This document shows, piece after piece, positions 1 through 6,760 of a DNA stretch of 15,461 nt. The stretch is from an uncultured Candidatus Saccharibacteria bacterium (lineage in GTDB: Bacteria; Patescibacteriota; Saccharimonadia; Saccharimonadales; Saccharimonadaceae), in contig CAKMNX010000023.1 of the NCBI GenBank assembly GCA_927910745.1, positions 1 to 15,461 on the forward strand, given 5' to 3'. The translations under genes and the position numbers were made by a program. The stretch's first letter is position 1; each line of letters begins with the position of its first letter. Under the pieces are notes generated by a model, which worked only from the letters and a program-made list of their open reading frames with translations, was not told the origin of the DNA and did no database searches.

Positions 1-480
1 CAGGGTGATGGCTGGAGCAAGATTCATCTCGAGGCGGCTACTGTGGCGCGCCACCGCGATATCCTTCTTCGCCATCCCGACTTTGCTGAGAAGCTCCGCA
101 CACTCTACGAAAAAAGCGTGAGTACAAAAAATCAACCGACCCGAAGGCAGCTCTACGACAGCTTCGTCTCGGACGCAGACAAGACACACATTGCTGCAGT
201 GCGCAGTGCCGATGCCAGGGCACTGGCAGACTTCCACCTAGCCTTTCGCGATGAGCGCTTGCCTGAGCTGCTACTCCACTACAAGGCGCGTAGCTTCCCA
301 CAGAGCCTCAGTGATGATGAGCAAGCCCAGTGGGAGCAATGGCGGAGCACCCACCTGCAGGCCCAGCTGCCGACCTTTATGGCGTCGTTGCAGCGCTTGG
401 CCAAGGCAGGTACGGCAGATGAGTTTATATTGCAGGAGCTGCAGCTGTGGCTCGAGGCAGTGATACCAGTGGGTGAGTAG
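1..480 (+). CDS. sbcB: Exodeoxyribonuclease I, C-terminal part (partial at 5' end)
   Basis: The reading frame is open from the first base and ends at TAG 478-480; the start lies outside the window. Exonuclease I degrades single-stranded DNA 3' to 5' and works in recombination and mismatch repair. The visible 159 residues correspond to the C-terminal helical part of the ExoI family, not the DEDD nuclease core. The recognisable block is LLLHYKARSFPQSLSDDEQ, followed by W-Q-W-R and a terminal leucine-rich helix. It matches the end of E. coli SbcB, whose tail has the same pattern: Y/F-R/K-A-R-N/S-F/Y-P, then L-x-E-Q-x-x-W, then a helix ending in LWxxAE. The nuclease motifs cannot be checked here. 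An internal ATG-like start near base 43 is not needed, because the frame continues upstream. Identification is by remembered family pattern, so fairly but not fully certain. Confidence 0.8.
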   Translation, partial: QGDGWSKIHLEAATVARHRDILLRHPDFAEKLRTLYEKSVSTKNQPTRRQLYDSFVSDADKTHIAAVRSADARALADFHLAFRDERLPELLLHYKARSFPQSLSDDEQAQWEQWRSTHLQAQLPTFMASLQRLAKAGTADEFILQELQLWLEAVIPVGE

Positions 481-546
481 AAAAGCCCAAGTGTTAAGAA
501 TCTCTTTTCTTTCCATTAGTTCTCTACCATTTCATTCGAGTAGGTA

Positions 547-578
547 AGAAGCTTGGTTATCATAACAAGCTTTTAGCT
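547..578 (+). terminator. Possible terminator hairpin after sbcB
   Basis: AAGCTTG (549-555) and ATAACAAGCTT (562-572) form an almost perfect inverted repeat with one bulged G, followed by TTTT (571-574) and a T-rich stretch. It sits 70 nt after the sbcB stop. The stem is AT-rich and the loop very small, so efficiency is doubtful. The rest of 481-748 holds no convincing gene; a second weak inverted repeat, AAGCGT (697-702) with ACGCTT (724-729), is also present. Confidence 0.4.
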
Positions 579-748
579 TTGAACCTGAGCAGTCATTCGT
601 CAGTGAATGCCGACTCTTGTAATATTCTTGAGGAAAAAACGACGGGGAAGAGGGCTACGAAAATTGGTAGGCAGCTCTTTGTGGATTGAACAGAAGAAGC
701 GTTATATAACGATAAATTTTAAGACGCTTAATTGCGAGAGTATAGATA

Positions 749-1180
749 TCAACCAGCTTGTCGAGGACGCTGGCAGCGTGGGCAAATCCCTTGAATCTCG
801 AACGTGTGCGAGGGCTCGGCGAGGTGATGAGCTTGAGCGATTGCCGCGATTAACCGTTCGATCTCCTCATTCTCGGCAATATCAATCACCCGCCCACAGC
901 GGCGGCACGTTGCGTGGTGATGATGACGAATAAAGACATCGGTCAGCTCGAGCTGGTACTTCCAGCCAATCGGTAGTCGCTGGGCAATACCAAGCTGCTC
1001 AAACAGCTCTACGCAGCGGTACACACTCACGCGGTCGGCCACGGCAGTGTACTCGGCAAGCTGGCGCATCGTGCATGGCCCGTGCTGGTAGAGAGCACAA
1101 AATACTGCCCGCCGCACAGCAGTTACGCGGTAATGACGCTGGCGCAAGATAGTGGCAAATAGCTCGAGCGAATCATCCAT
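749..1180 (-). CDS. Fur-family metalloregulator (first paralogue)
   Basis: A 143-residue transcription factor of the Fur/Zur/PerR/Nur superfamily, which uses a metal ion as corepressor and binds inverted-repeat operators as a dimer. The N-terminal winged helix spans roughly residues 5-75, with RVTAVRRAVFCAL as helix 2 and DRVSVYRCVELFEQLG as the recognition helix (the family norm is S/T-x-x-T-V-Y-R-x-L). The dimerisation/metal domain carries a run of four histidines (86-89), a CxxC pair at C92/C95 and a second CxxC at C133/C136, the usual structural zinc site. A longer frame opens at 1303, but it would run through the divergent promoter and operator. The ATG at 1180 is chosen because an extended -10 (TGCTATACT, 1198-1190) lies 9 nt upstream. 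There is no Shine-Dalgarno sequence. The gene is divergent from the SDR-like gene at 1251. Which metal it senses (Zn, Ni, Mn, Fe or peroxide via Fe) cannot be read from the sequence. Confidence 0.88.
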   Translation of the reverse strand: MDDSLELFATILRQRHYRVTAVRRAVFCALYQHGPCTMRQLAEYTAVADRVSVYRCVELFEQLGIAQRLPIGWKYQLELTDVFIRHHHHATCRRCGRVIDIAENEEIERLIAAIAQAHHLAEPSHTFEIQGICPRCQRPRQAG

Positions 1181-1189
1181 ACGAGCAAT

Positions 1190-1243
1190 AGTATAGCACT
1201 TATTGCAACAAATTTGCAATAACCTAAGAATCTCTCGTATCAT
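1190..1243. promoter_or_regulatory. Divergent promoter with Fur/Nur-type operator
   Basis: A perfect inverted repeat TTATTGCAA-N5-TTGCAATAA occupies 1200-1222. On the minus strand the -10 is TATACT (1195-1190), extended by TG, with TTGCAA (1219-1214) as -35 at 18 bp. On the plus strand TTGCAA (1214-1219) is spaced 18 bp from TATCAT (1238-1243). Since TTGCAA is self-complementary, the same six bases can act as -35 for both directions. Both predicted start sites fall within about 3 nt of the ATGs at 1180 and 1251. A bound Fur-family dimer would cover both -35 elements, so auto-repression and co-repression of the SDR-like gene are expected. Confidence 0.75.
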
Positions 1244-1250
1244 ACGACCT

Positions 1251-2129
1251 ATGACACAGCAACCACTTATTATGATCACTGGCGCAAAAGTGACGCCAGC
1301 CAAACGGCACTTTACCTCGCAGTTTGGACAAATCGAGTATCTGACCTATCAAGGGCAACACTATAAAATGAACGCTGCCGCTGGCGTTGTGAAGCAGCTT
1401 GCTGGGCAGTATGAACTTTTGGTCGTAGGATACCAACCAGATGATGCGGCAATCTTTGCCAAGACGTGCGGCCTACCAACCGACCGCTTTATCCCAGCTG
1501 ACCTGCGTCGCGCAGCTGATATCGAGCGGACCGCGAGCCAGGCAGCAGCTCTCCAGCAAGAGCTGGGTGTACCGCTCTACGTTGTACACTATGGTGGGGC
1601 ATCAGATACCAAGGCGGCATTGCCCCACAATAGTCTCCTTGCCCATACCTGGGATATGGAGGCGGCGGCTATCCCTGATTTGGTAGAAAATAATTGCGTC
1701 ACATTAGTCAAACTGTTGCAAGCACTGCGTCAGCACGGGGTATTTGCCCGCCAGCCATACACCAAGGTTATGAGTATCACGGCCGCGGCAGCAGTGCGCG
1801 CCAAGGCTCATCTTGGCCTGGATGTAGCCCAGAAAGCGGCTGGCCATGGCTTGCTGCGCTCGATAGCCCTCGATCTTACGCCAGAGAATATATTTATCAC
1901 TGAGATCATGCCAGGCAGTACCGACACTGGATTTTTTGACAACGACTACACGATGGATGAGGCGATCCGCGTCACGCGCGACCTTGGCTATGACAAAACG
2001 CCAGAGACGTATCCACTCTTTACAGCCGAGCAAATCGGTGATGCAGTGAAGTATGTCATCACTGCACAGTGCAATGTGCGCGAGATAGCCCTCTTGCCGT
2101 ATGGACAGTTCCCGCATCTTGGCGCGTAA
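1251..2129 (+). CDS. Degenerate short-chain-dehydrogenase-like protein
   Basis: A 292-residue protein with the outline of an SDR Rossmann fold but altered motifs. The N-terminus reads IMITGAKVTPAKR (7-19), where a normal SDR has TGxxxGxG, so the cofactor glycines are missing. VVHYGGAS (111-118) sits where NNAG is expected, and S176 in VMSITAAAA is the catalytic-Ser position. The YxxxK site is D191-x3-K195, so the catalytic tyrosine is absent. PGSTDTGF (221-228) matches the SDR PG-x-x-x-T segment. A frame extending to 1203 would start inside the operator, so ATG 1251 is preferred; it lies 7 nt after a -10 (TATCAT), with no Shine-Dalgarno sequence. It shares a promoter region with the Fur-family gene, which suggests a metal- or redox-linked role. 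It could be a non-catalytic binding protein, an NmrA-like sensor or an atypical reductase. The SDR-like fold is fairly sure; the function is unknown. Confidence 0.65.
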   Translation: MTQQPLIMITGAKVTPAKRHFTSQFGQIEYLTYQGQHYKMNAAAGVVKQLAGQYELLVVGYQPDDAAIFAKTCGLPTDRFIPADLRRAADIERTASQAAALQQELGVPLYVVHYGGASDTKAALPHNSLLAHTWDMEAAAIPDLVENNCVTLVKLLQALRQHGVFARQPYTKVMSITAAAAVRAKAHLGLDVAQKAAGHGLLRSIALDLTPENIFITEIMPGSTDTGFFDNDYTMDEAIRVTRDLGYDKTPETYPLFTAEQIGDAVKYVITAQCNVREIALLPYGQFPHLGA

Positions 2130-2131
2130 TT

Positions 2132-2150
2132 GGCCGTACGTGCGGCTTTT
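2132..2150 (+). terminator. Weak terminator after the SDR-like gene
   Basis: GCCG (2133-2136) pairs with CGGC (2143-2146), with a wobble pair on each side, followed by TTTT (2147-2150). It lies directly after the stop codon at 2127-2129. The stem is short, so this is tentative. Confidence 0.35.
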
Positions 2151-2159
2151 GGCTCTTTG

Positions 2160-2200
2160 CTCTGTAATAAACCTGCAATACTCGTGGTACAGCATTATAA
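2160..2200 (+). promoter_or_regulatory. Candidate promoter and degenerate Fur-family box of the CobW-like gene
   Basis: CTCTGTAA (2160-2167), five bases, then CTGCAATA (2173-2180) matches 12 of 16 defined positions of TATTGYAA-N5-TTRCAATA with the exact 5-bp spacer. Its right half overlaps a possible -35 (CTGCAA, 2173-2178), 16 bp from TTATAA (2195-2200). This would give a leader of about 50 nt ending in a strong Shine-Dalgarno sequence. The box is imperfect, so the assignment needs binding or comparative data. Confidence 0.4.
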
Positions 2201-2256
2201 AGAGTCGTGTTGCGGGGGTTACTAACACATAATAAGAATAATCATAAGGAGAAACA

Positions 2257-3888
2257 ATGGAAAAATATAAACAGACACCATCGAATGATCATTCGCTTGA
2301 AGTGCTCGGGGTGCTTGGGCCACTCGGTGCAGGTAAGACGACAACGCTCAACCAGCTGATCGAACGTGTACCGCTCGATACAAGCTACGCAGTCGTGGTA
2401 AATGACGTCGGTCAGGACAATGTGGACGCGAGGCGGATTGCTCAGCACCCAGCTAATCGTAGTGAGCAGATTATTCCACTCACGGCAGGCTGTATTGGCT
2501 GCTCGGATGCAACGCAGTTCCAGGCGGCGCTCGACCGTGTGCGCGATGCTGGAATAGACATGCTCTTTATTGAGCCAACCGGGATTGCGCCAGGGACGGA
2601 GATCGCTGAGGTGGTAAGCTCAAGTGGCTATGATTTCTCGGCCCTTGCCTTGGTTAACGCACGAACAGCATCACGCGACATGCATTATCAAGTGCTGCCG
2701 AGCCAATTGGCGGTGGCAGACATTGTTGGTATAACGCACACTCCAGATGATAGAGCAGCACTCACAGTGATCGATTCTGTGCTCGAGCAATTACCTGCCT
2801 TGCCGCCTGAGGTAGCTGTTGAGCTCATTCGCCCAGGTAGTACAGACTATGCAGAGGTGCTGGCGAGGTTGCGCGGCGTAGAGCGGCAACTTCACCTTGG
2901 CCAGCGAGCAGTTGCCCAGGTGTGCGGCAGCCACTGTCATGATCATCATCACCATCACAGCCATAGCCATTGCGATCACGACCACAATGTAAGTGCACAA
3001 TCGTTTGCTTTGCGCGGTGATGTTACCTCCGCACAGCTGCGCGAGCTCCTTATGCCACTCACCCAAGACTCGAGCGCGCCACTCCTGCGGGCTAAGGGTG
3101 TGGCAGCAGGCAAGCGCTTCGATCTCGTGGGTGATGAGTGGAATGAGCAACCTGAGCCAGAAGGTGTGCCGCGTATCAATGTGATATTTGGTGGGCATAT
3201 GCCGCAGCATGTAGCGACAACAATGCAAGCGCTTGCCTGCCAGGAGGCGATGACGGTGCAAGGAACGAAGAAAGATATCGTTGCTTCGGTGCGTGAGCTG
3301 CCGCTGGCCGACCGCATTGCGATTATTGAGCAGCGAGTCCAGCAGTACCCCGCACCGATTAGCCCCGTGCACGGTGAGTTAATCACTGATTGCGAAGCAG
3401 ATGAAGGATACGAAATTGCCTTTTGGCGCCAGTCTGATGATATTCCGGATAATATCAAGCGCCAAGCTCTGGAGCACTATCTGACATTTCGCCTAGCTGG
3501 GCTGAGCGAGCTACAAACGCACCCTGAAGCGATTGCGCATCACGACGAAAAGCGTGCTTATTGGCAGCGGCGCTATGGTGCAACGCTCGGCTGGAACTAC
3601 TATCACTTGACCGATATGATCGACCCAGCTACGCAGCAGCATATTGCAGACGCGCAGCCAGCTCAATTGCTATGCGAAGGCTTCATGGCACTCGAGCATC
3701 TTACCTTTGATGAAGGCAGGGCAGAGGAAAAGCCAGAATTTGTCAGCGCGGTGCTGCGTGCGGCGCTGGCAGCAGAAGATGTGACCAGCGAGCAATGCCA
3801 GGCGGTACTGCGCCGCGGCCAGCTCCTCTCAGCGCAGCATCCAGAGTATACACAGCGGTGGCAGCAAGCAGCTGCTTCCCTTGAGTGA
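2257..3888 (+). CDS. CobW/G3E-family GTPase-like protein with His-rich loop and large C-terminal extension
   Basis: A 543-residue relative of COG0523/G3E GTPases (CobW, YeiR, ZigA/ZagA-type metallochaperones), which couple nucleotide hydrolysis to metal delivery. Visible parts are a P-loop GPLGAGKT (21-28), NDVGQDNVDARRI (49-61), a metal-site region GCIGC (C79, C82) where the family has CxCC, and IEPTGIA (105-111) as Walker B. A His-rich stretch at 223-243 contains five consecutive histidines and three cysteines nearby. The guanine-specificity motif NKxD is replaced by THTPDD (160-165). After a CobW-C-like segment (about 248-310) comes about 230 residues, mostly predicted helical, that I do not recognise; typical family members are 300-400 residues. 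A strong Shine-Dalgarno AAGGAG (2246-2251) lies 5 nt before the ATG. The neighbouring Fur-family gene and upstream half-sites fit a zinc or nickel handling role. Family membership is firm; metal and client are unknown. Confidence 0.85.
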   Translation: MEKYKQTPSNDHSLEVLGVLGPLGAGKTTTLNQLIERVPLDTSYAVVVNDVGQDNVDARRIAQHPANRSEQIIPLTAGCIGCSDATQFQAALDRVRDAGIDMLFIEPTGIAPGTEIAEVVSSSGYDFSALALVNARTASRDMHYQVLPSQLAVADIVGITHTPDDRAALTVIDSVLEQLPALPPEVAVELIRPGSTDYAEVLARLRGVERQLHLGQRAVAQVCGSHCHDHHHHHSHSHCDHDHNVSAQSFALRGDVTSAQLRELLMPLTQDSSAPLLRAKGVAAGKRFDLVGDEWNEQPEPEGVPRINVIFGGHMPQHVATTMQALACQEAMTVQGTKKDIVASVRELPLADRIAIIEQRVQQYPAPISPVHGELITDCEADEGYEIAFWRQSDDIPDNIKRQALEHYLTFRLAGLSELQTHPEAIAHHDEKRAYWQRRYGATLGWNYYHLTDMIDPATQQHIADAQPAQLLCEGFMALEHLTFDEGRAEEKPEFVSAVLRAALAAEDVTSEQCQAVLRRGQLLSAQHPEYTQRWQQAAASLE

Positions 3889-3930
3889 GTCTTACAAAGA
3901 CTTTTGTGTAGTCCAACCCATCCCATATAA

Positions 3931-3960
3931 AACACCCCAGCCATCCCCTGGGGCGTTTTT
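3931..3960. terminator. Bidirectional rho-independent terminator
   Basis: CCCCAG (3935-3940) pairs with CTGGGG (3948-3953), followed by CGTTTTT (3954-3960) on the plus strand. The reverse strand continues TGTTTTATA after the same stem. It lies between the convergent CobW-like gene (ends 3888) and the GlsB-like gene (ends 3986) and can stop both. Confidence 0.85.
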
Positions 3961-3985
3961 GTGTTGAAGTTGGCTTGGCCTGAGC

Positions 3986-4240
3986 TTATTTTTTGATAAG
4001 CTTGAGGATAACCAGCAGCACGACTGCGCCAAAGAAGGCGGTCAGCAGGCTGGCGAAGTTAAAGCCAGTCAGCACATTGGCGTCGCCGCCCATTAGGCTT
4101 ACCAGCCAGCCACCGAGCATTGCGCCGATGATACCAACGATGATGTTGGTGAGCGGGCCTGAGCCCTTACCTTGGTTTACCACCTTAGATGCCAGCCAGC
4201 CGGCCACACCACCGATGATAAGCCATACAAGTATAGTCAT
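3986..4240 (-). CDS. GlsB/YeaQ/YmgE family stress-associated membrane protein
   Basis: An 84-residue, very hydrophobic protein with three predicted membrane helices: LVWLIIGGVAGWLAS (4-18), NIIVGIIGAMLGGWLVSLMGG (about 32-52) and the C-terminal SLLTAFFGAVVLLVILKLI. Glycine-rich helices with the G-x-x-x-G-W-L-A pattern and length near 85 are typical of the transglycosylase-associated protein family (PF04226 in Pfam). Members are induced by stress in several bacteria, but the biochemical role is unclear. AAGGAG (4257-4252) stands about 11 nt upstream of the ATG. It lies 62 bp downstream of clpB on the same strand with no clear terminator between, so it may be co-transcribed with clpB from the CIRCE promoter. 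It ends at the bidirectional terminator. Confidence 0.85.
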   Translation of the reverse strand: MTILVWLIIGGVAGWLASKVVNQGKGSGPLTNIIVGIIGAMLGGWLVSLMGGDANVLTGFNFASLLTAFFGAVVLLVILKLIKK

Positions 4241-4302
4241 AGTGTCGTTGTCTCCTTAATTAATGGTTATCGTACTAGCATAGCATCTTTGGGGAGTAAA
4301 AG

Positions 4303-6456
4303 CTACTCGGATGCCTCCGGGCTAAAGGTGACTCGCCCGTCAGTTGCCTTCGCTACCACCGTCATGCCTTCGTGAATTCGCCCATCGATCAGCTCCAGCG
4401 CCAGCGGATCAAGAATACGCTTTTGCACTAAGCGCTTGAGCGGCCGGGCACCAAAGCTCGGGTCGTAGCCATCCCGGGCGAGCATATCGCGGATGCTCTC
4501 GTCAAACGCCAGCGTGATATCGCGGCTGTCTTTGACTTGGCGGGCAACACGCTCGAGCTGCACGTCAACGATGGCCCGCATGGCTTGCTCGTGAATACGG
4601 TCGAAGATCACGATATCGTCGATGCGGTTGAGGAATTCTGGGCGGAAATGCTGGCGCAGTACCTCGAGCATTTTATTGTCCAGCACAGACAGGTTATCGC
4701 CAGTAAAGTCCATAATCATCTGCGAGCCAACGTTGCTCGTCATGATGATAATGGTGTTACTAAAGTCGATTGTCCGGCCTTGGCCATCAGTCAGGCGGCC
4801 GTCGTCGAGTACCTGGAGGAGTACGTTAAAGACATCGGGGTGGGCCTTCTCGATTTCGTCAAATAGTACCACGCTGTAGGGGCGGCGGCGCACTGCTTCG
4901 GTCAGTTGCCCACCTTGGTCGTAGCCAACGTAGCCTGGTGGCGAGCCAATCAGGCGGGCGACGGCATGGCGCTCCATGTATTCGCTCATATCGATGCGGA
5001 TCATGGCGTGCTCATCGTCAAATAATTCGCGGCACAGGCTGCGGGCTACCTCTGTTTTGCCAACCCCAGTGGGGCCGAGGAAGAGGAAGGAACCGATTGG
5101 CCGATTGGTATCACTGAGCCCAGCGCGTGAACGGCGAATAGCGCTCGCTACGGCGGCCACGGCACGGTCTTGGCCAATGACTTGGCGGCCGATTGAGTCT
5201 TCAAGCTTGGTTAATTTACTCGATTCGCTTTCCATCAGTCGCTCGACGGGGATGCCCGTCCAGCGCGCCACCACACTGGCGATGTCATCAGGCGTGACTT
5301 CTTCGCGCAGTAAGCGGTCGGCAGGTGGGATGGCGGCTAGTTCCTGGCGAGCGCTGGCGAGCTTTTTCTCCAGCTCTGGCATGTCGCCGTATTTGATACG
5401 GCTTGCAGTAGCGAGATCCGCATCGCGTTCAGCGATTTCTAGTTGTGAGCGCAGACTGTCCATTTTTTCGGCAGCGGTGTTGACAGTCTGGAGGATATCC
5501 TTTTCGTGCTGCCATTTGCTGTCAATCGCTTTAGCCTGAGCCCGGAGGTCGGCGATTTGCTGCTTGATTTCCTCTTTGTGGGCCTTGGCGTGGTCGGATT
5601 TATCTTTTTTGAGCGCGGCCTCTTCAATCTCTAGTTGCAAGCGGCGGTTATTGAGCCGATCGAGGCTAATCGGCACGCTCTCGAGCTGCATCTTCAGCGC
5701 ACTGGTTGCTTCATCCAGCAGGTCAACCGCCTTATCTGGTAAAAAGCGGTCAGGTAAGTAACGAGTAGACAGCCGCGCTGCTGCTACGATCGCATCATCA
5801 GCAATCTTGACGCCGTGGTGGACTTCGTACTTTTCCTTGAGGCCACGCAAGATAGCGATGGTGTCGTCAAAGCTTGGCTCGCCAACATAGACTGGCTGAA
5901 AGCGCCGTTCTAGCGCCGCATCTTTCTCAACATATTGACGGTACTCGGCTAGCGTGGTGGCACCAATCATATGGAGTTTACCGCGCGCCAGGGCAGGTTT
6001 AAGCATATTACCGGCGTCCATGCTGCCTTCGCCTTTACCAGCGCCGACCATGGTGTGAATTTCATCGACGAAGAGGATGATCTCGCCAGCGGCTTCCTCA
6101 ACCTCTTTCAATACGCCTTTGAGACGCTCTTCAAATTGACCACGGAAGCTCGCACCCGCCAGTAGGCTTGAAATCTCCAGGCTAATCAGTCGCTTGTCTT
6201 TCAGCGACGCCGGTACGTTCCCCTTAACGATGCGCTGCGCCAAGGCCTCGACGATGGCGGTTTTACCGACACCTGGCTCGCCGATCAGTACGGGGTTGTT
6301 CTTGGTGCGCCGGCTGAGGATCTGCATGGTGCGGCGAATCTCTTCATCTCGGCCGATCACTGGGTCGAGCTTGCCATCACGCGCCAGAGCGGTGAGGTCG
6401 GTACCGAACTGCTCGAGGGGCTTTTTGTTATCTTGTTGGTTCATGTTTGGTGGCAT
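4303..6456 (-). CDS. clpB: ClpB-type AAA+ protein disaggregase lacking the N-terminal domain
   Basis: A 717-residue Hsp100 unfoldase that, with DnaK/DnaJ/GrpE, extracts polypeptides from aggregates in the cytosol. Domain 1 has Walker A GEPGVGKT (59-66), a pore loop ASFRGQF (102-108, Phe replacing the usual Tyr) and Walker B ILFVDE (127-132). A long charged coiled coil (about 265-380) is the M-domain specific to ClpB/Hsp104. Domain 2 has GPTGVGKT (461-468), pore-loop GYVG (508-511) and Walker B VVLFDE (529-534). Family members usually have 850-870 residues with a Clp_N domain of about 145 residues; here D1 begins almost at once (LEQFGTDLTALARDGKLDP, 14-32). The start at 6456 is set by AAGGAGGA (6468-6461); a frame-extended ATG at 6540 has no ribosome site and only adds 28 unrelated residues. 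Expression is under a CIRCE operator. Confidence 0.95.
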   Translation of the reverse strand: MPPNMNQQDNKKPLEQFGTDLTALARDGKLDPVIGRDEEIRRTMQILSRRTKNNPVLIGEPGVGKTAIVEALAQRIVKGNVPASLKDKRLISLEISSLLAGASFRGQFEERLKGVLKEVEEAAGEIILFVDEIHTMVGAGKGEGSMDAGNMLKPALARGKLHMIGATTLAEYRQYVEKDAALERRFQPVYVGEPSFDDTIAILRGLKEKYEVHHGVKIADDAIVAAARLSTRYLPDRFLPDKAVDLLDEATSALKMQLESVPISLDRLNNRRLQLEIEEAALKKDKSDHAKAHKEEIKQQIADLRAQAKAIDSKWQHEKDILQTVNTAAEKMDSLRSQLEIAERDADLATASRIKYGDMPELEKKLASARQELAAIPPADRLLREEVTPDDIASVVARWTGIPVERLMESESSKLTKLEDSIGRQVIGQDRAVAAVASAIRRSRAGLSDTNRPIGSFLFLGPTGVGKTEVARSLCRELFDDEHAMIRIDMSEYMERHAVARLIGSPPGYVGYDQGGQLTEAVRRRPYSVVLFDEIEKAHPDVFNVLLQVLDDGRLTDGQGRTIDFSNTIIIMTSNVGSQMIMDFTGDNLSVLDNKMLEVLRQHFRPEFLNRIDDIVIFDRIHEQAMRAIVDVQLERVARQVKDSRDITLAFDESIRDMLARDGYDPSFGARPLKRLVQKRILDPLALELIDGRIHEGMTVVAKATDGRVTFSPEASE

Positions 6457-6460
6457 ATAT

Positions 6461-6468
6461 TCCTCCTT
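6461..6468 (-). promoter_or_regulatory. Ribosome binding site deciding the clpB start
   Basis: AAGGAGGA on the minus strand, 4 nt from ATG 6456. It shows that the short ClpB without an N-domain is the real product rather than the extended frame from 6540. Confidence 0.85.
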
Positions 6469-6560
6469 GTAGTTATATAGTGCGGGCAACAGGACGCCCG
6501 GTGAGTTACTTAAAAACGAGTGGCCGATCGCGCTGGGCATCAGCCGCGTGGCCTATTGGT

Positions 6561-6598
6561 ATAGTAGCAAATTAGCACTCTCGGTGCAAGAGTGCTAA
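6561..6598 (-). promoter_or_regulatory. clpB promoter with perfect CIRCE (HrcA operator)
   Basis: TTAGCACTC-N9-GAGTGCTAA at 6572-6598 is identical to the CIRCE consensus bound by the heat-shock repressor HrcA. On the minus strand, -35 TTGCAC (6589-6584) is 17 bp from an extended -10 TGCTACTAT (TACTAT at 6566-6561), so the operator covers the -35 and spacer. The transcript should begin near 6554, giving a leader of about 98 nt with two GC-rich hairpins, for example CGGGC/GCCCG at 6500-6483. Confidence 0.93.
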
Positions 6599-6760
6599 CT
6601 AACACGAGTTTTGATGGGTGCACGTGATTTGCTTAGCACTGCATTCTTAGTGTTAGGTGTATATACTCATAAGAGCAATATAAGGCATTGATGTTTCAGC
6701 GACTTAACCCTTCTGTGAGATTAAAAGGATATAGCAGCAATCAGTTTCCATTCTTTTGTG

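Noticed and set aside
696..729. Inverted repeat AAGCGT/ACGCTT with CGTTATATAACG inside
   Set aside because: Short, AT-rich, and not near a start codon or a T run; kept only as a remark under the sbcB terminator.
607..933. 108-residue plus-strand ORF after sbcB
   Set aside because: Its second half is antisense to the Fur-family gene, it has no ribosome site or promoter near the ATG, and the product is a basic, low-complexity sequence with no recognisable domain.
1203..1250. Upstream ATG giving the SDR-like protein a 16-residue extension
   Set aside because: The codon lies inside the operator palindrome, upstream of the predicted transcription start; the extension is not SDR-like.
1181..1303. 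41-residue N-terminal extension of the first Fur-family protein
   Set aside because: It crosses the divergent promoter and operator and the start of the neighbouring gene; family proteins start near residue 42 of this frame.
2938..2991. Histidine-codon run that looks like an engineered affinity tag
   Set aside because: It is in frame in the middle of the CobW-like protein, mixed with Ser, Asp and Cys, and such loops are normal in this family.
2791..3458. Two overlapping minus-strand ORFs within the CobW-like gene
   Set aside because: The His and Cys codon bias produces open antisense frames; no recognisable products.
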